A stretch of DNA of 19,047 nt. Origin: Nitrospinota bacterium (lineage in GTDB: Bacteria > Nitrospinota > Nitrospinia > UBA9942). The notes beneath the pieces were generated by a model, which saw nothing but the letters and a program-made list of their open reading frames with translations, was not told where the DNA came from and did no database searches. Position numbers and translations under genes: made by a program. Shown piece by piece: positions 1 to 7,066 of this stretch. How positions within the stretch are numbered: the first letter of the stretch is position 1; the number at the start of each line of letters is the position of its first letter. The stretch is from positions 1-19,047 of the forward strand of contig JACQEW010000225.1 in assembly GCA_016200365.1 (NCBI GenBank). The letters run 5' to 3'.

Positions 1-110
1 CATATAAAAATAAACTTTGTGTCCTTTCCTTATAAAATTTCAACTTAAATACACAATTAATCACATGATAAACCCTTGTATATATCAGCTACTCATATTA
101 TGATGAATTT

Positions 111-1442
111 ATGCGAAAGCCTGTCGTAGCAATTGTAGGAAGACCGAATGTGGGGAAGTCAACCCTTTTCAACAGAATAGCGGGCAAGCGGATAGCTATT
201 GTGGATGATACCCCTGGTGTTACCAGAGATAGAAATTATGCTAATGTCTCATGGGAAGAGAAGGATTTCTATCTTATAGATACCGGCGGTTTTGAGCCTG
301 TAAAAGAAGACGGATTGACGGGTCAGGTGAGGGAGCAGGCTCAATTAGCAATAGAGGAGGCGGATGTAATTATATTTTTGACCGACGGCGCCGAGGGGCT
401 GACACAGCCTGACAGGGAAATGGCAGCACTTTTAAGGAAATCGTCAAAGAATGTGATAGTAGCCGTGAACAAGATAGATGATAAGAAGCATGAGCCGAGG
501 ATAATAGAGTTTCATGAGTTAGGATTTAAGACAACAGTTCCTGTTTCGGCAGAGCATAATATCGGCGTGGCTAATTTAATGGATGCTGTTTCTGCAAATC
601 TGCCGGTATTTAAAACTGAAGAATATCCTGAAGATTTAATAAAGGTTGCTGTTATTGGAAGACCGAATGTAGGAAAATCTTCTCTAATAAATAAACTGCT
701 TGGTAAAAAGAGACTCCTTGTCAGTGAAATTCCAGGCACCACAAGGGACTCTATTGATACAGTTGTAGAGGTTGATAAGAAAAAATATCTCTTTATTGAT
801 ACGGCAGGTATAAGGAAAAAGGCAAGGGTGAGCCAGAGATTAGAAAAATACAGTGTAATTATGGCACTCAAGAGCCTTGAAAGGTGCGACATAGCCGTTC
901 TGCTGCTTGATGCCAACGACGGCATTACAGAGCAGGATGCAAAGATAGCAAGCTATACAAGCGAGGCAGGTAAGGGATGTATTATTGCCATAAATAAGTG
1001 GGATGCCGTTGAGAAAGATAATACCACCACAGGCTTATATGTGAATGTTATAATGGATAGATTGAAATTTCTGTCATATGCACCGATTGTTTTTATATCG
1101 GCAAAGACAGGGCAGAGGGTAAGAAATATTCTGCCGGAGATAGAAGATGTCTTTAGAAAATATTCCAGGAGGCTGCCAACCCCGAAATTAAATAAAATCT
1201 TTAAAGAGATAGTTGACAGCAGACCACCCCCTTCTTTTAGAGGCAAGTTTATAAAATTCTATTACATTACACAGGTATCCGTTAAACCCCCTACATTTAA
1301 GGTCATTGTGAATTACCCCCAGGGCATTGGTGTCTCTTATGAAAGATATATCCACAATAAATTGAGGGAGATTTTTGGTTTTGAAGGGATGCCTTTAAAG
1401 ATATTTTTCAGGGAGAGGGAAGGGAGAAAAGAGAGGGGATAG
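111..1442 (+). CDS. der: Ribosome assembly GTPase Der (EngA)
   Basis: Essential-type GTPase that acts in the cytoplasm on 50S ribosomal subunit maturation. The 443-aa protein has the diagnostic tandem G domains: a P-loop GRPNVGKST at residues 10-18 and a second GRPNVGKSS at 183-191, each followed by switch motifs (DTPG near 33, DTAG near 230) and G4 motifs (NKID at 120, NKWD near 298). A C-terminal KH-like region spans roughly 355-440 and ends in a basic tail. Length matches bacterial Der. The ATG at 111 places MRKPVVAIVG correctly; no clear Shine-Dalgarno precedes it, and upstream ATGs at 100-105 are out of frame. It appears to be transcribed alone, with a hairpin plus T-rich tract after the stop. 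The 110 bases before it are AT-rich and show no gene. Confidence 0.97.
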   Translation: MRKPVVAIVGRPNVGKSTLFNRIAGKRIAIVDDTPGVTRDRNYANVSWEEKDFYLIDTGGFEPVKEDGLTGQVREQAQLAIEEADVIIFLTDGAEGLTQPDREMAALLRKSSKNVIVAVNKIDDKKHEPRIIEFHELGFKTTVPVSAEHNIGVANLMDAVSANLPVFKTEEYPEDLIKVAVIGRPNVGKSSLINKLLGKKRLLVSEIPGTTRDSIDTVVEVDKKKYLFIDTAGIRKKARVSQRLEKYSVIMALKSLERCDIAVLLLDANDGITEQDAKIASYTSEAGKGCIIAINKWDAVEKDNTTTGLYVNVIMDRLKFLSYAPIVFISAKTGQRVRNILPEIEDVFRKYSRRLPTPKLNKIFKEIVDSRPPPSFRGKFIKFYYITQVSVKPPTFKVIVNYPQGIGVSYERYIHNKLREIFGFEGMPLKIFFREREGRKERG

Positions 1443-1449
1443 CGTATAG

Positions 1450-1498
1450 CGTATAGCGTTAGTAACTAACCCCTAAACGCTAACCGCTCTTTTTCTTT
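1450..1498 (+). terminator. Possible terminator after der
   Basis: A hairpin can form between TAGCGTTAG and CTAAACGCTA (one bulged base), followed by a T-rich run starting near 1488. It begins just after the der stop. The same bases also form quasi-tandem words (AGCGTATAGCGTATAGCG), so it may be a dispersed repeat that happens to act as a terminator. Confidence 0.4.
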
Positions 1499-1675
1499 TG
1501 TTCTTGTACAGGAAATTATAAAAACAAGGAGAAAGGGGAAAAGGTGAGAGATGGGGATAAGAAAAGAATAAAAAAATTTATCCTGATTTTTCTGTGTTTA
1601 TCTGTGTCCAATATTTTCTTTTTTCTCCATTTCCACTATTTCTCCATTCTCCTTAATCTTTTTCTTTTGTTCTTG
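1488..1675. repeat. Nested imperfect palindrome flanked by 19-bp direct repeats
   Basis: An identical 19-base word, TCTTTTTCTTTTGTTCTTG, occurs at 1488-1506 and 1657-1675. Between the two copies lies an imperfect inverted repeat: AAGGAGAAAGGGGAAAAGG near 1527 pairs with CTCCATTTCCACTATTTCTCC...CTCCTT near 1623-1653. The second direct repeat ends 5 bases before the ATG of the ABC transporter gene, so this block fills the intergenic gap. The 16-mer AGGAAATTATAAAAAC (1510-1525) recurs exactly at 18849-18864. Confidence 0.55.
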
Positions 1676-1680
1676 ACAAT

Positions 1681-3540
1681 ATGCAGGCACATCTTCACGA
1701 AGATGAGATTGTAGGCAAGGCTTATGATGCGAGGCTGATGAGGAGACTCCTCGGATTTTTAAAGCCGCACAGAAAACAGTTAATCCTATCCATAATCCTC
1801 CTCATAGCCATTTCTCTCTTAAACCTGACCAGCCCCTATCTTACAAAGGTGGCGATAGATAACTACATACTTAAAGGCAATTGGTCAGGACTAAATTTCA
1901 TCATAATAATCTATTTTCTGGTGCTGCTCTTAACATTCTTTCTCCAATATATACAGGTTTATACCATGCAGATTGCAGGACAGAGGGCAATGTATGATGT
2001 CCGGGTATCGCTCTTTTCTCACCTGCAAAAAATGTCCCTCTCTTTTTTTAACCGGAATCCTATCGGAAGGCTTGTAACAAGGGTTGTAAACGATGTAGAG
2101 GTTTTGAACGAGATGTTCACGCAGGGAGTTGTGGTGGCAATCGGGGACATCCTTACGCTTCTCGGCATAGCCATTGCCCTTTTAATCCTCGATGTGAGGC
2201 TTGCACTGTTGACATTCATTGTGCTTCCCCAGCTCCTTTATACAACAAAACTCTATAGGGACAGGGCAAGGGATGCCTACAGAAGCATAAGAGCCAATCT
2301 TGCAAAACTAAATTCCTACCTGCAGGAGAATGTATCGGGCATGAGCACGGTGCAGATATTCAACAGGGAGGAGAAAAATTTCAAAAGGTTTGACACTATC
2401 AATAGAGAAAACAGAGACGAGCAGATGAGGTCTCTTATTTACAATGCCCTCTATTTCCCGGGTATCGAGCTTTTTTCCGCAGTTGCCGTTGGAATCGTCA
2501 TCTATCATGGAGGCGGTGAAACAATAAGGGGACAGATACAGCTTGGCGTGCTTGTAGCCTTTTTACAATATATCCAGAGATTTTTTCATCCTATAAGGGA
2601 TTTTGCCGAAAAATACAACATCATGCAGGCTGCAATGGCATCTTCAGAAAGGATATTCAAGCTGCTGGATACAACCGAAGATATTCCCAATCCTGAAAAA
2701 CCTATATCTTTAAAAGATATAACGGGTGAGATTGAATTTCAGGATGTATGGTTCTCATATAATCCCCCCTCCCCCCCCTTTACGACCTTCCCTTCCCCTC
2801 TTTCAAAAGGAGGGGATAAAGGGGAGGTCAAAGGGGGGGATTGGGGGGATTTGACACTTAAAGGCATAACATTCCGCTTAAAGCCCGGTGAGAGCGCCGC
2901 TATTGTCGGAGCTACAGGCGCCGGCAAGACATCCATTATAAATCTTCTTGGAAGGTTTTATGATATTCAAAAGGGGAAGATACTTATTGACGGCGTTGAT
3001 ATACGGGATATGGATAAGACCTTCTTGAGGAGGAATATCAGCATGGTTCTTCAGGATGTATTTCTCTTTGCCGGGGATGTCGAAAATAATATAAGACTCG
3101 GAGAGGATGGAATACCGGCAGATAAAGTCTACGAGGCGGCAAAATATGTCAATGCCCACATATTTATAGAAAAATTGCCGAAAGGATATAAAGAGGATGT
3201 TCAGGAAAGGGGGAGCACACTTTCGCTGGGGCAGAAACAGCTTATCTCATTTGCAAGGGCTCTGGCATTCAATCCTAAGATATTAATCCTCGATGAAGCC
3301 ACATCAAGCGTGGATACGGAGACCGAAATGCTGATTAGAGACGCCCTGCACAAGCTCATCAAGGGGCGCACCTCCATAATAATCGCACACAGACTGTCTA
3401 CCATAAGATATGTGGACAAAATAATTGTAATCCATGACGGTCAAATCGCAGAAATGGGAAGCCATGAGGAATTGATACAAAAGAAGGGTATTTACAACAA
3501 TCTCTATCAATTACAATTTGAAGCCGGAACAAAAAGCTGA
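1681..3540 (+). CDS. ABC exporter, fused TMD-NBD half transporter
   Basis: Inner-membrane type I ABC exporter of the MsbA/multidrug/MdlB-like class that likely works as a dimer; substrate unknown. Residues 1-330 form a six-helix transmembrane domain. The nucleotide-binding domain follows with Walker A GATGAGKT (410-417), Q-loop region near 458, signature LSLGQ (514-518, a variant of LSGGQ), Walker B ILILDEATSS (534-543), D-loop SSVD and H-loop His570. Residues 362-389 are a proline/glycine/lysine-rich stretch between the first NBD strand (VWFSYN) and LTLKG. Homologues have only a few residues there; the extra piece is encoded by a palindrome at 2761-2852. The ATG at 1681 has no evident Shine-Dalgarno. 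The gene ends 9 bases from the convergent aminotransferase gene. Confidence 0.93.
   Translation: MQAHLHEDEIVGKAYDARLMRRLLGFLKPHRKQLILSIILLIAISLLNLTSPYLTKVAIDNYILKGNWSGLNFIIIIYFLVLLLTFFLQYIQVYTMQIAGQRAMYDVRVSLFSHLQKMSLSFFNRNPIGRLVTRVVNDVEVLNEMFTQGVVVAIGDILTLLGIAIALLILDVRLALLTFIVLPQLLYTTKLYRDRARDAYRSIRANLAKLNSYLQENVSGMSTVQIFNREEKNFKRFDTINRENRDEQMRSLIYNALYFPGIELFSAVAVGIVIYHGGGETIRGQIQLGVLVAFLQYIQRFFHPIRDFAEKYNIMQAAMASSERIFKLLDTTEDIPNPEKPISLKDITGEIEFQDVWFSYNPPSPPFTTFPSPLSKGGDKGEVKGGDWGDLTLKGITFRLKPGESAAIVGATGAGKTSIINLLGRFYDIQKGKILIDGVDIRDMDKTFLRRNISMVLQDVFLFAGDVENNIRLGEDGIPADKVYEAAKYVNAHIFIEKLPKGYKEDVQERGSTLSLGQKQLISFARALAFNPKILILDEATSSVDTETEMLIRDALHKLIKGRTSIIIAHRLSTIRYVDKIIVIHDGQIAEMGSHEELIQKKGIYNNLYQLQFEAGTKS
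2761..2852. repeat. In-frame palindromic element inside ABC transporter gene
   Basis: A C-rich left arm (AATCCCCCCTCCCCCCC, GACCTTCCCTTCCCCTC) pairs with a G-rich right arm (GAGGGGATAAAGGGGAGGTC, GGGGGGGATTGGGGGGATT) around a TTTCAAAAG centre. It adds about 28 codons without a stop or frameshift, in the loop between strand 1 and the Walker A region of the NBD. It resembles the dispersed GGGGGATT-type palindromes found intergenically in many bacteria, here caught inside a coding sequence. Confidence 0.85.
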
Positions 3541-3549
3541 TTTCCTTAT

Positions 3550-4485
3550 TTATAGCTTATTTGTCAATTTTCTAAAATTTTCCATCAGTAAGGCAGTTAT
3601 CCTGCCTGGGGCTTTTTCACCTATCCTTCGGCATTGCTCAGGACAGGTCTTAAAAGCATCTGCTTCTCCTTCGACATCGCTCAGGACAAGTTTAACTGGC
3701 AATATTTCAAATGTAGTATTTGTCAAAAAGCACTCATCTGCCGATATTAATTCATCTCTTGAGAACTCCAGCTCTTTGAATGTGATATTGGCATCCTTTG
3801 CAAGCTTGATAACAATCTCTCTGGTTACTCCGTCAAGGACATCCGCCCCTGCCGGAGGTGTGATAAGAATACCATTTGAAACAATAAAGATATTGCTTAC
3901 TGTCCCCTCTGCTATATATCCGTTCCTTCGCCCTTGCTCAGGACAGGCTTCAGTGAGCATTATTCCCTCTACCGCACCTCTCTCCTTTGCCTCTTTTTTC
4001 GCAAAAAAATTCGGCAGGTAATAATTGCATGCCTTGAGCGGAATTTTTATATAGTCAGGAGCCGATTTTTTAATAGAGGTTATCGCTATCTTAATCCCTT
4101 CCCTATGCCATTCCACCGGATAGGGCTTGAACTCCTTTGCATATATAACAACTGTCGGTGTTTGGCATAAATCAAGGTCAAGTCCCGGCTCTCCTTCGCC
4201 CCGCGATACAGTAATCCTTATATAGGCATCTTTAAAATTGTTTACTTTAACTGTGTCTTCTACAGCTTTATTTACTTCATTTTTATCCATCGGAATGTTC
4301 AGATAGACAGCCTCTGCCGACCTGAACAATCTTTCTATGTGCTTATCACCCATGAATACCTTTCCATTATAAGCCCTCATTGTCTCAAACACACCGCTGC
4401 CGTAAAGGAATCCGTGGTCAAGAACAGAGACCCTCGCCTCATCTCTCGGTAAAAATTTCCCATTTATATAAATTAAATTACTCAT
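3550..4485 (-). CDS. Fold-type IV PLP aminotransferase (branched-chain aminotransferase/aminodeoxychorismate lyase family)
   Basis: PLP-dependent enzyme that most likely transaminates branched-chain amino acids (IlvE) or acts as a D-amino acid aminotransferase or aminodeoxychorismate lyase; the subgroup cannot be fixed by eye. The N-terminus MSNLIYINGKFLPRDEARVS and the motif DHGFLYGSGVFETMRAY are typical. The PLP lysine is Lys151 in PLKACNYYLPN, and GYIAEGTVSNIF and TNTTFEILPV are family motifs. I chose the ATG at 4485 because it gives the family N-terminus; an in-frame ATG at 4533 would add 16 unconserved residues. The protein is 311 aa, about 25 longer than usual. The excess corresponds to three 24-nt repeats read as ACPEQGRR (180-187), LVLSDVEG (266-273) and TCPEQCRR (280-287). 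All catalytic motifs are intact, so the enzyme may still work. Confidence 0.88.
   Translation of the reverse strand: MSNLIYINGKFLPRDEARVSVLDHGFLYGSGVFETMRAYNGKVFMGDKHIERLFRSAEAVYLNIPMDKNEVNKAVEDTVKVNNFKDAYIRITVSRGEGEPGLDLDLCQTPTVVIYAKEFKPYPVEWHREGIKIAITSIKKSAPDYIKIPLKACNYYLPNFFAKKEAKERGAVEGIMLTEACPEQGRRNGYIAEGTVSNIFIVSNGILITPPAGADVLDGVTREIVIKLAKDANITFKELEFSRDELISADECFLTNTTFEILPVKLVLSDVEGEADAFKTCPEQCRRIGEKAPGRITALLMENFRKLTNKL
3624..3648 (-). repeat. 24-nt CPEQxRR-type repeat, copy A (in coding sequence)
   Basis: On the minus strand this reads ACCTGTCCTGAGCAATGCCG + AAGGA and encodes TCPEQCRR near the C-terminus of the aminotransferase, just before IGEKAPG. It shares the core TGTCCTGAGC...CGAAGGA with copies B and C. 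Confidence 0.85.
3667..3690 (-). repeat. 24-nt repeat, copy B, read in a different frame
   Basis: The minus strand reads CTTGTCCTGAGCGATGTCGA + AGGA. It is the same repeat family as copies A and C, but is translated one frame over as LVLSDVEG. Only 18 bases separate it from copy A, so the two together account for most of the extra residues between EILPV and IGEKAPG. Confidence 0.85.
3924..3948 (-). repeat. 24-nt CPEQxRR-type repeat, copy C (in coding sequence)
   Basis: The minus strand reads GCCTGTCCTGAGCAAGGGCG + AAGGA and encodes ACPEQGRR between GIMLTE and NGYIAEGT. These motifs are nearly contiguous in related enzymes, so this is a clean 8-codon insertion. Confidence 0.88.
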
Positions 4486-4636
4486 TTTTTTCACATACTT
4501 TATCACAATTTTATCACACAGACAATAGGACATTTACCCTGTCCCTGTGGACAAAGAGAGGGGGGAAGGACAAAGCTGATTTTTGTTTTAGGGGTGGGAA
4601 AGACAAAATATAACCGGGTTGAATCTGGAGGGCAGC

Positions 4637-4658
4637 TTATGTTACGCTGATAACATAA
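4637..4658. promoter_or_regulatory. Perfect 8-bp inverted repeat, possible operator
   Basis: TTATGTTA at 4637-4644 and TAACATAA at 4651-4658 are exact inverted repeats around CGCTGA. They lie about 130 bases upstream of the small accessory cassette and between it and the divergent aminotransferase gene. This position would suit an operator of an autoregulated cassette. No T-tract follows, so a terminator is less likely. Function is inferred only from position and symmetry. Confidence 0.35.
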
Positions 4659-4719
4659 AAAAGAAAGAGATAAAGAAAGTAGATGTCAATATCCGTGATT
4701 TCCCTTAAGAACTCCAGCC

Positions 4720-4788
4720 GTGCGTAGAGTAACACTCAAAGCGCTTATATTGGAGATTCTTGAAAAGGAGATGAAAAGGGTAAAATGA
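4720..4788 (+). pseudogene. Short ORF or gene remnant coupled to the next gene by ATGA
   Basis: From the GTG at 4720 a 22-aa frame (VRRVTLKALILEILEKEMKR + VK) runs to a TGA that overlaps the following ATG as ATGA. The frame stays open upstream only to a TGA at 4694-4696. A neighbouring frame just upstream encodes KKVDVNIRDFP before its own stop, so the two pieces could be the frameshifted remnant of one small gene. I see no confident Shine-Dalgarno for the GTG. It may be a real leader peptide, a decayed antitoxin-like gene, or chance. Confidence 0.3.
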
Positions 4789-4979
4789 GAAATTTGTCTC
4801 TGGTAGATTTAGAAACGATAAAGAGAAATTTACGAAGCACACCTAATGAACGTCTTGAAGCATTAATTAGCGCTGTGCGTGAGGCTGAAAAATTAGGACT
4901 TTTACCTGAGTCAGAAGATAGAAAGAAAAAGGAGGAGAGAATAAATTGTTCAATCCGGAAAAGATTATCGAAGTCCTGA
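4785..4979 (+). CDS. Small helical protein, putative partner of the nucleotidyltransferase
   Basis: A 64-aa charged, predicted all-helical protein (LETIKRNLRSTPNERLEALI), with a lysine/glutamate-rich C-terminus. The pattern of a short N-terminal helix then STPxERL and a second helix resembles small proteins commonly encoded just before minimal nucleotidyltransferases; I cannot assign a named family. An AAAGGG lies a few bases before the ATG. The 3' end overlaps the next gene by 34 bases, which fits translational coupling. A role as antitoxin or regulator is inferred from size and order alone. The C-terminal residues after about position 52 are encoded within the overlap. Confidence 0.65.
   Translation: MRNLSLVDLETIKRNLRSTPNERLEALISAVREAEKLGLLPESEDRKKKEERINCSIRKRLSKS
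4929..4937 (+). promoter_or_regulatory. Strong Shine-Dalgarno that fixes a TTG start
   Basis: AAGGAGGAG lies 8 bases before the TTG at 4946 and inside the preceding gene. It is the best ribosome binding site in the cassette and supports TTG initiation of the nucleotidyltransferase. Confidence 0.8.
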
Positions 4980-5458
4980 ATAACTATAAAGTAGAATATA
5001 CTGTTATTGGTGGTATGGCTGCATCTCTTCATGGATGTCCTGAGCAGACCTACGACATGGATATTCTGTATAACAATACGGAAGACAATAAAGATAGACT
5101 CCTCAACGCACTTCACGAAATAAACGCCAGATGGGATACTCCTCTAAATACAATGATGCTGGATAGCCAGTATGTTTTTGCTCTTATTACAGATTACGGC
5201 TATCTCGATATATTCAGTTATGTTGTCGGTATCGGATATTACAATGATGCTGTAAAATATAAAGAAATTTCAAAGTATTCTGACGCGGAAATCGAAATAT
5301 TGAATCTTGAGGGATGGATTAAATCTAAAGAGGCTGTTATCGAGGAAGAGAGGAGTCCAAGAAAACTCAGTGCCTTTGAGTATATGAAAGATTTGTATGA
5401 GTTTAAAAAAGAGAAGGATATTGAAAAGAAATTTGATGAACCTGAATTGAAATTATAA
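4946..5458 (+). CDS. Minimal nucleotidyltransferase-fold protein
   Basis: A 170-aa protein with an N-terminal nucleotidyltransferase signature: YTVIGGMAASLHG (helix-turn around GG) followed by TYDMDIL, the metal-binding DxD of the polymerase-beta-like fold. The rest is a helical domain with a short basic C-terminus. The family includes MNT/AbiEii-like toxins and uncharacterised stand-alone nucleotidyltransferases that may AMPylate or otherwise modify a target; the substrate here is unknown. Translation starts at TTG with an excellent Shine-Dalgarno. It overlaps the upstream 64-aa gene by 34 bases and is followed 4 bases later by the next gene, so the three look co-translated. A toxin-antitoxin-like role is inference from context. 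Confidence 0.75.
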   Translation: MFNPEKIIEVLNNYKVEYTVIGGMAASLHGCPEQTYDMDILYNNTEDNKDRLLNALHEINARWDTPLNTMMLDSQYVFALITDYGYLDIFSYVVGIGYYNDAVKYKEISKYSDAEIEILNLEGWIKSKEAVIEEERSPRKLSAFEYMKDLYEFKKEKDIEKKFDEPELKL

Positions 5459-5462
5459 AAAG

Positions 5463-5786
5463 ATGAGACATCCGCATGACAAACATATAGAAAGGGCATG
5501 GATGCATTCACGAGAGGGGTATCTTCTCTGTCAGTCTGATGAAAGCATCAAACAGAAAGTTCTTCAATATATTTCTGAGAGTATAGATACTCCACAATTT
5601 AAAATATGGCATGAGATTATAAACGGCGGTTATCAGAATCACTGTGAATATCTTATAAATAATAAGTCCTTTTTCGATTTGCCGCAGAAAGAACAGGACT
5701 TCTGGCAGATAGTGCAGAGTCATCCCTTTGCAGTGATATTTGCAGATAGGGAGTATGAGAAGATAAAGAAACAGAGGGCTGCATGA
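5463..5786 (+). CDS. Conserved-looking small protein of unknown function
   Basis: A 107-aa protein that I do not recognise. It is mixed charged/aromatic (KIWHEIINGGYQNHCEYLIN, then FWQIVQSHPFAVIF), with no signal peptide or membrane segment, and ends in a basic KIKKQRAA. It begins 4 bases after the nucleotidyltransferase stop without a convincing Shine-Dalgarno, so translation is probably coupled. Its stop is one base from the ATG of the broken gene at 5788, meaning it originally sat as the middle member of a tight operon. This pairing suggests it is the upstream partner of the lost gene. An internal ATG in the same frame (codon 14) is an alternative start. Confidence 0.6.
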   Translation: MRHPHDKHIERAWMHSREGYLLCQSDESIKQKVLQYISESIDTPQFKIWHEIINGGYQNHCEYLINNKSFFDLPQKEQDFWQIVQSHPFAVIFADREYEKIKKQRAA

Positions 5787-5787
5787 C

Positions 5788-5892
5788 ATGAACTATGATA
5801 ATTTTCTGCATGTTTGTAGAGCAGTACTGGAGATAACAAAAGCCAGAGAGGTTATCGTTTTCGGTTTTAATGCTATTGTTCCGTCGGGTTAG
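5788..5892 (+). pseudogene. 5' remnant of a second nucleotidyltransferase-like gene
   Basis: The ATG at 5788 starts a 34-codon frame, MNYDNFLHVCRAVLEITKAR followed by EVIVFGFNAIVPSG, then TAG. The pattern resembles the N-terminus of stand-alone nucleotidyltransferases of the DUF6036 type, where a helix leads into (V/I)xIGSQAI and then the metal-binding motif. Here the sequence stops exactly at that point, 12 bases from the 3' end of the convergent thiolase gene, with no metal-binding residues left. It is therefore read as a truncated gene. The family assignment rests on memory of the motif, so it is moderate. Confidence 0.5.
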
Positions 5893-5904
5893 GTTTTTAT
5901 TATT

Positions 5905-7053
5905 CTACCCTTTCCACAGCATTGCCACTGCCTCACCGCCGCCGATGCAGACAACGGCAATACCTCTCTTAGCATTCTTTCTTTTCATTGCATAAAGAAG
6001 GGTTGTCAGAATCCTTGCACCGCTTGCTCCAATAGGATGCCCTATTGCTATTGCCCCACCATGAATATTCAATCTACCCTCATTTAAATTTAGTTCTTTT
6101 ATCACTGCGAGTATGGAGGCTGCAAATGCTTCATTTATCTCAAAGAGGTCAATATCTTTTAGTGTAAGTCCTGTCTTTTTAAGAATTTTCTTTATTGCCC
6201 CTACTGGTGCAATACTGAACATCTTAGGCTCCACGCCCTGCGAGGCATAGGCAATGACCTTTGCCATCGGTCTTATTTTAATCTCTCTTGCCTTATCTCC
6301 TGACATCAACAAAACTGCTGCAGCACCATCACTTATCTTGGAAGAATTACCTGCTGTTATTCCTCCACCCTCTTTAAAGACAGGGAGAAGGGTTTTAAGT
6401 TTTGAGAGGTCGTGTCTATTCGGCTCTTCATCTATAGCGATATTATCTATAGGAATTATCTCTTCTGTAAAATAACCTTTCTTCTGTGCCTCTATTGCCC
6501 TCTGATAACTCTGAAGTGCATATCTATACTGCTCATTTCTATCAATCCCATATTTATCAGCAACAACCTCTGCACATGAACCCATATGAATATTATTATA
6601 CACATCCCAGAGTCCATCCTTTACCATGCTGTCAATAATATTACCGTCACCCATCCTGTAGCCGAATCTTGCCTTATCCAGAAGATAGAGGGCACGGCTC
6701 ATGCTCTCCATCCCGCCTGCCACAATTATATCTGCATCACCGAGGGCAATCGCCTGAGATGCGAGAATTACAGCCTTAAGTCCTGAGCCGCAAACCTTGT
6801 TTACGGTCAGGCAATTTGTCGTATAAGGCAAGCCTGCACCAATACACGCCTGTCTTGCAGGTGCCTGACCCAAACCAGCAGACAGGACATTGCCCATGAT
6901 AACCTCATCAATATCTATTGCTTTAACACCTGCCCTCTTTATTGCCTCCGCAATTACAATACTACCGAGCCTCGTAGCAGGTATAGAACTCAATCCCCCA
7001 TTAAAGCTCCCAATAGGTGTCCTGACCGCACTTGCTATCACAATGTCTTTCAT
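5905..7053 (-). CDS. Acetyl-CoA C-acetyltransferase (thiolase)
   Basis: Thiolase that condenses two acetyl-CoA or cleaves 3-ketoacyl-CoA; cytoplasmic tetramer in the family. At 382 aa it has the normal length. Catalytic residues are visible: nucleophile Cys88 in VCGSGLKAV, His339 in GHPIGASGAR and Cys369 in CIGGGEAVAM, where most relatives have CxGGGxG. The N-terminal VRTPIGSFNGG and the GGMESMSRA motif fit the biosynthetic/degradative acetyl-CoA acetyltransferases (AtoB/ThlA/PhaA). It is the last gene of the co-directional fix cluster, separated from fixX by a ~110-bp inverted-repeat element ending 13 bases before its ATG. No Shine-Dalgarno is evident. It supplies the final beta-oxidation step, or the first step of butyrate-type synthesis. 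Confidence 0.94.
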   Translation of the reverse strand: MKDIVIASAVRTPIGSFNGGLSSIPATRLGSIVIAEAIKRAGVKAIDIDEVIMGNVLSAGLGQAPARQACIGAGLPYTTNCLTVNKVCGSGLKAVILASQAIALGDADIIVAGGMESMSRALYLLDKARFGYRMGDGNIIDSMVKDGLWDVYNNIHMGSCAEVVADKYGIDRNEQYRYALQSYQRAIEAQKKGYFTEEIIPIDNIAIDEEPNRHDLSKLKTLLPVFKEGGGITAGNSSKISDGAAAVLLMSGDKAREIKIRPMAKVIAYASQGVEPKMFSIAPVGAIKKILKKTGLTLKDIDLFEINEAFAASILAVIKELNLNEGRLNIHGGAIAIGHPIGASGARILTTLLYAMKRKNAKRGIAVVCIGGGEAVAMLWKG

Positions 7054-7066
7054 AGAATTTAATAAT

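Noticed and set aside
3518..4021. Plus-strand 167-aa frame opposite the aminotransferase
   Set aside because: It is antisense to a well-supported gene, starts inside the ABC transporter 3' end, and its apparent repeats are the complement of the 24-nt elements.
4486..4533. ATG at 4533 as start of the aminotransferase
   Set aside because: It would add 16 residues not typical of the family; the ATG at 4485 gives the standard N-terminus, although its Shine-Dalgarno is weak and this is not certain.
5036..5049. TGTCCTGAGCAGAC inside the nucleotidyltransferase gene, reading CPEQ like the 24-nt repeats
   Set aside because: The match stops after the first 11 bases, and the protein keeps the normal spacing between GGMAASLHG and DMDIL, so nothing was inserted; it is a chance match.
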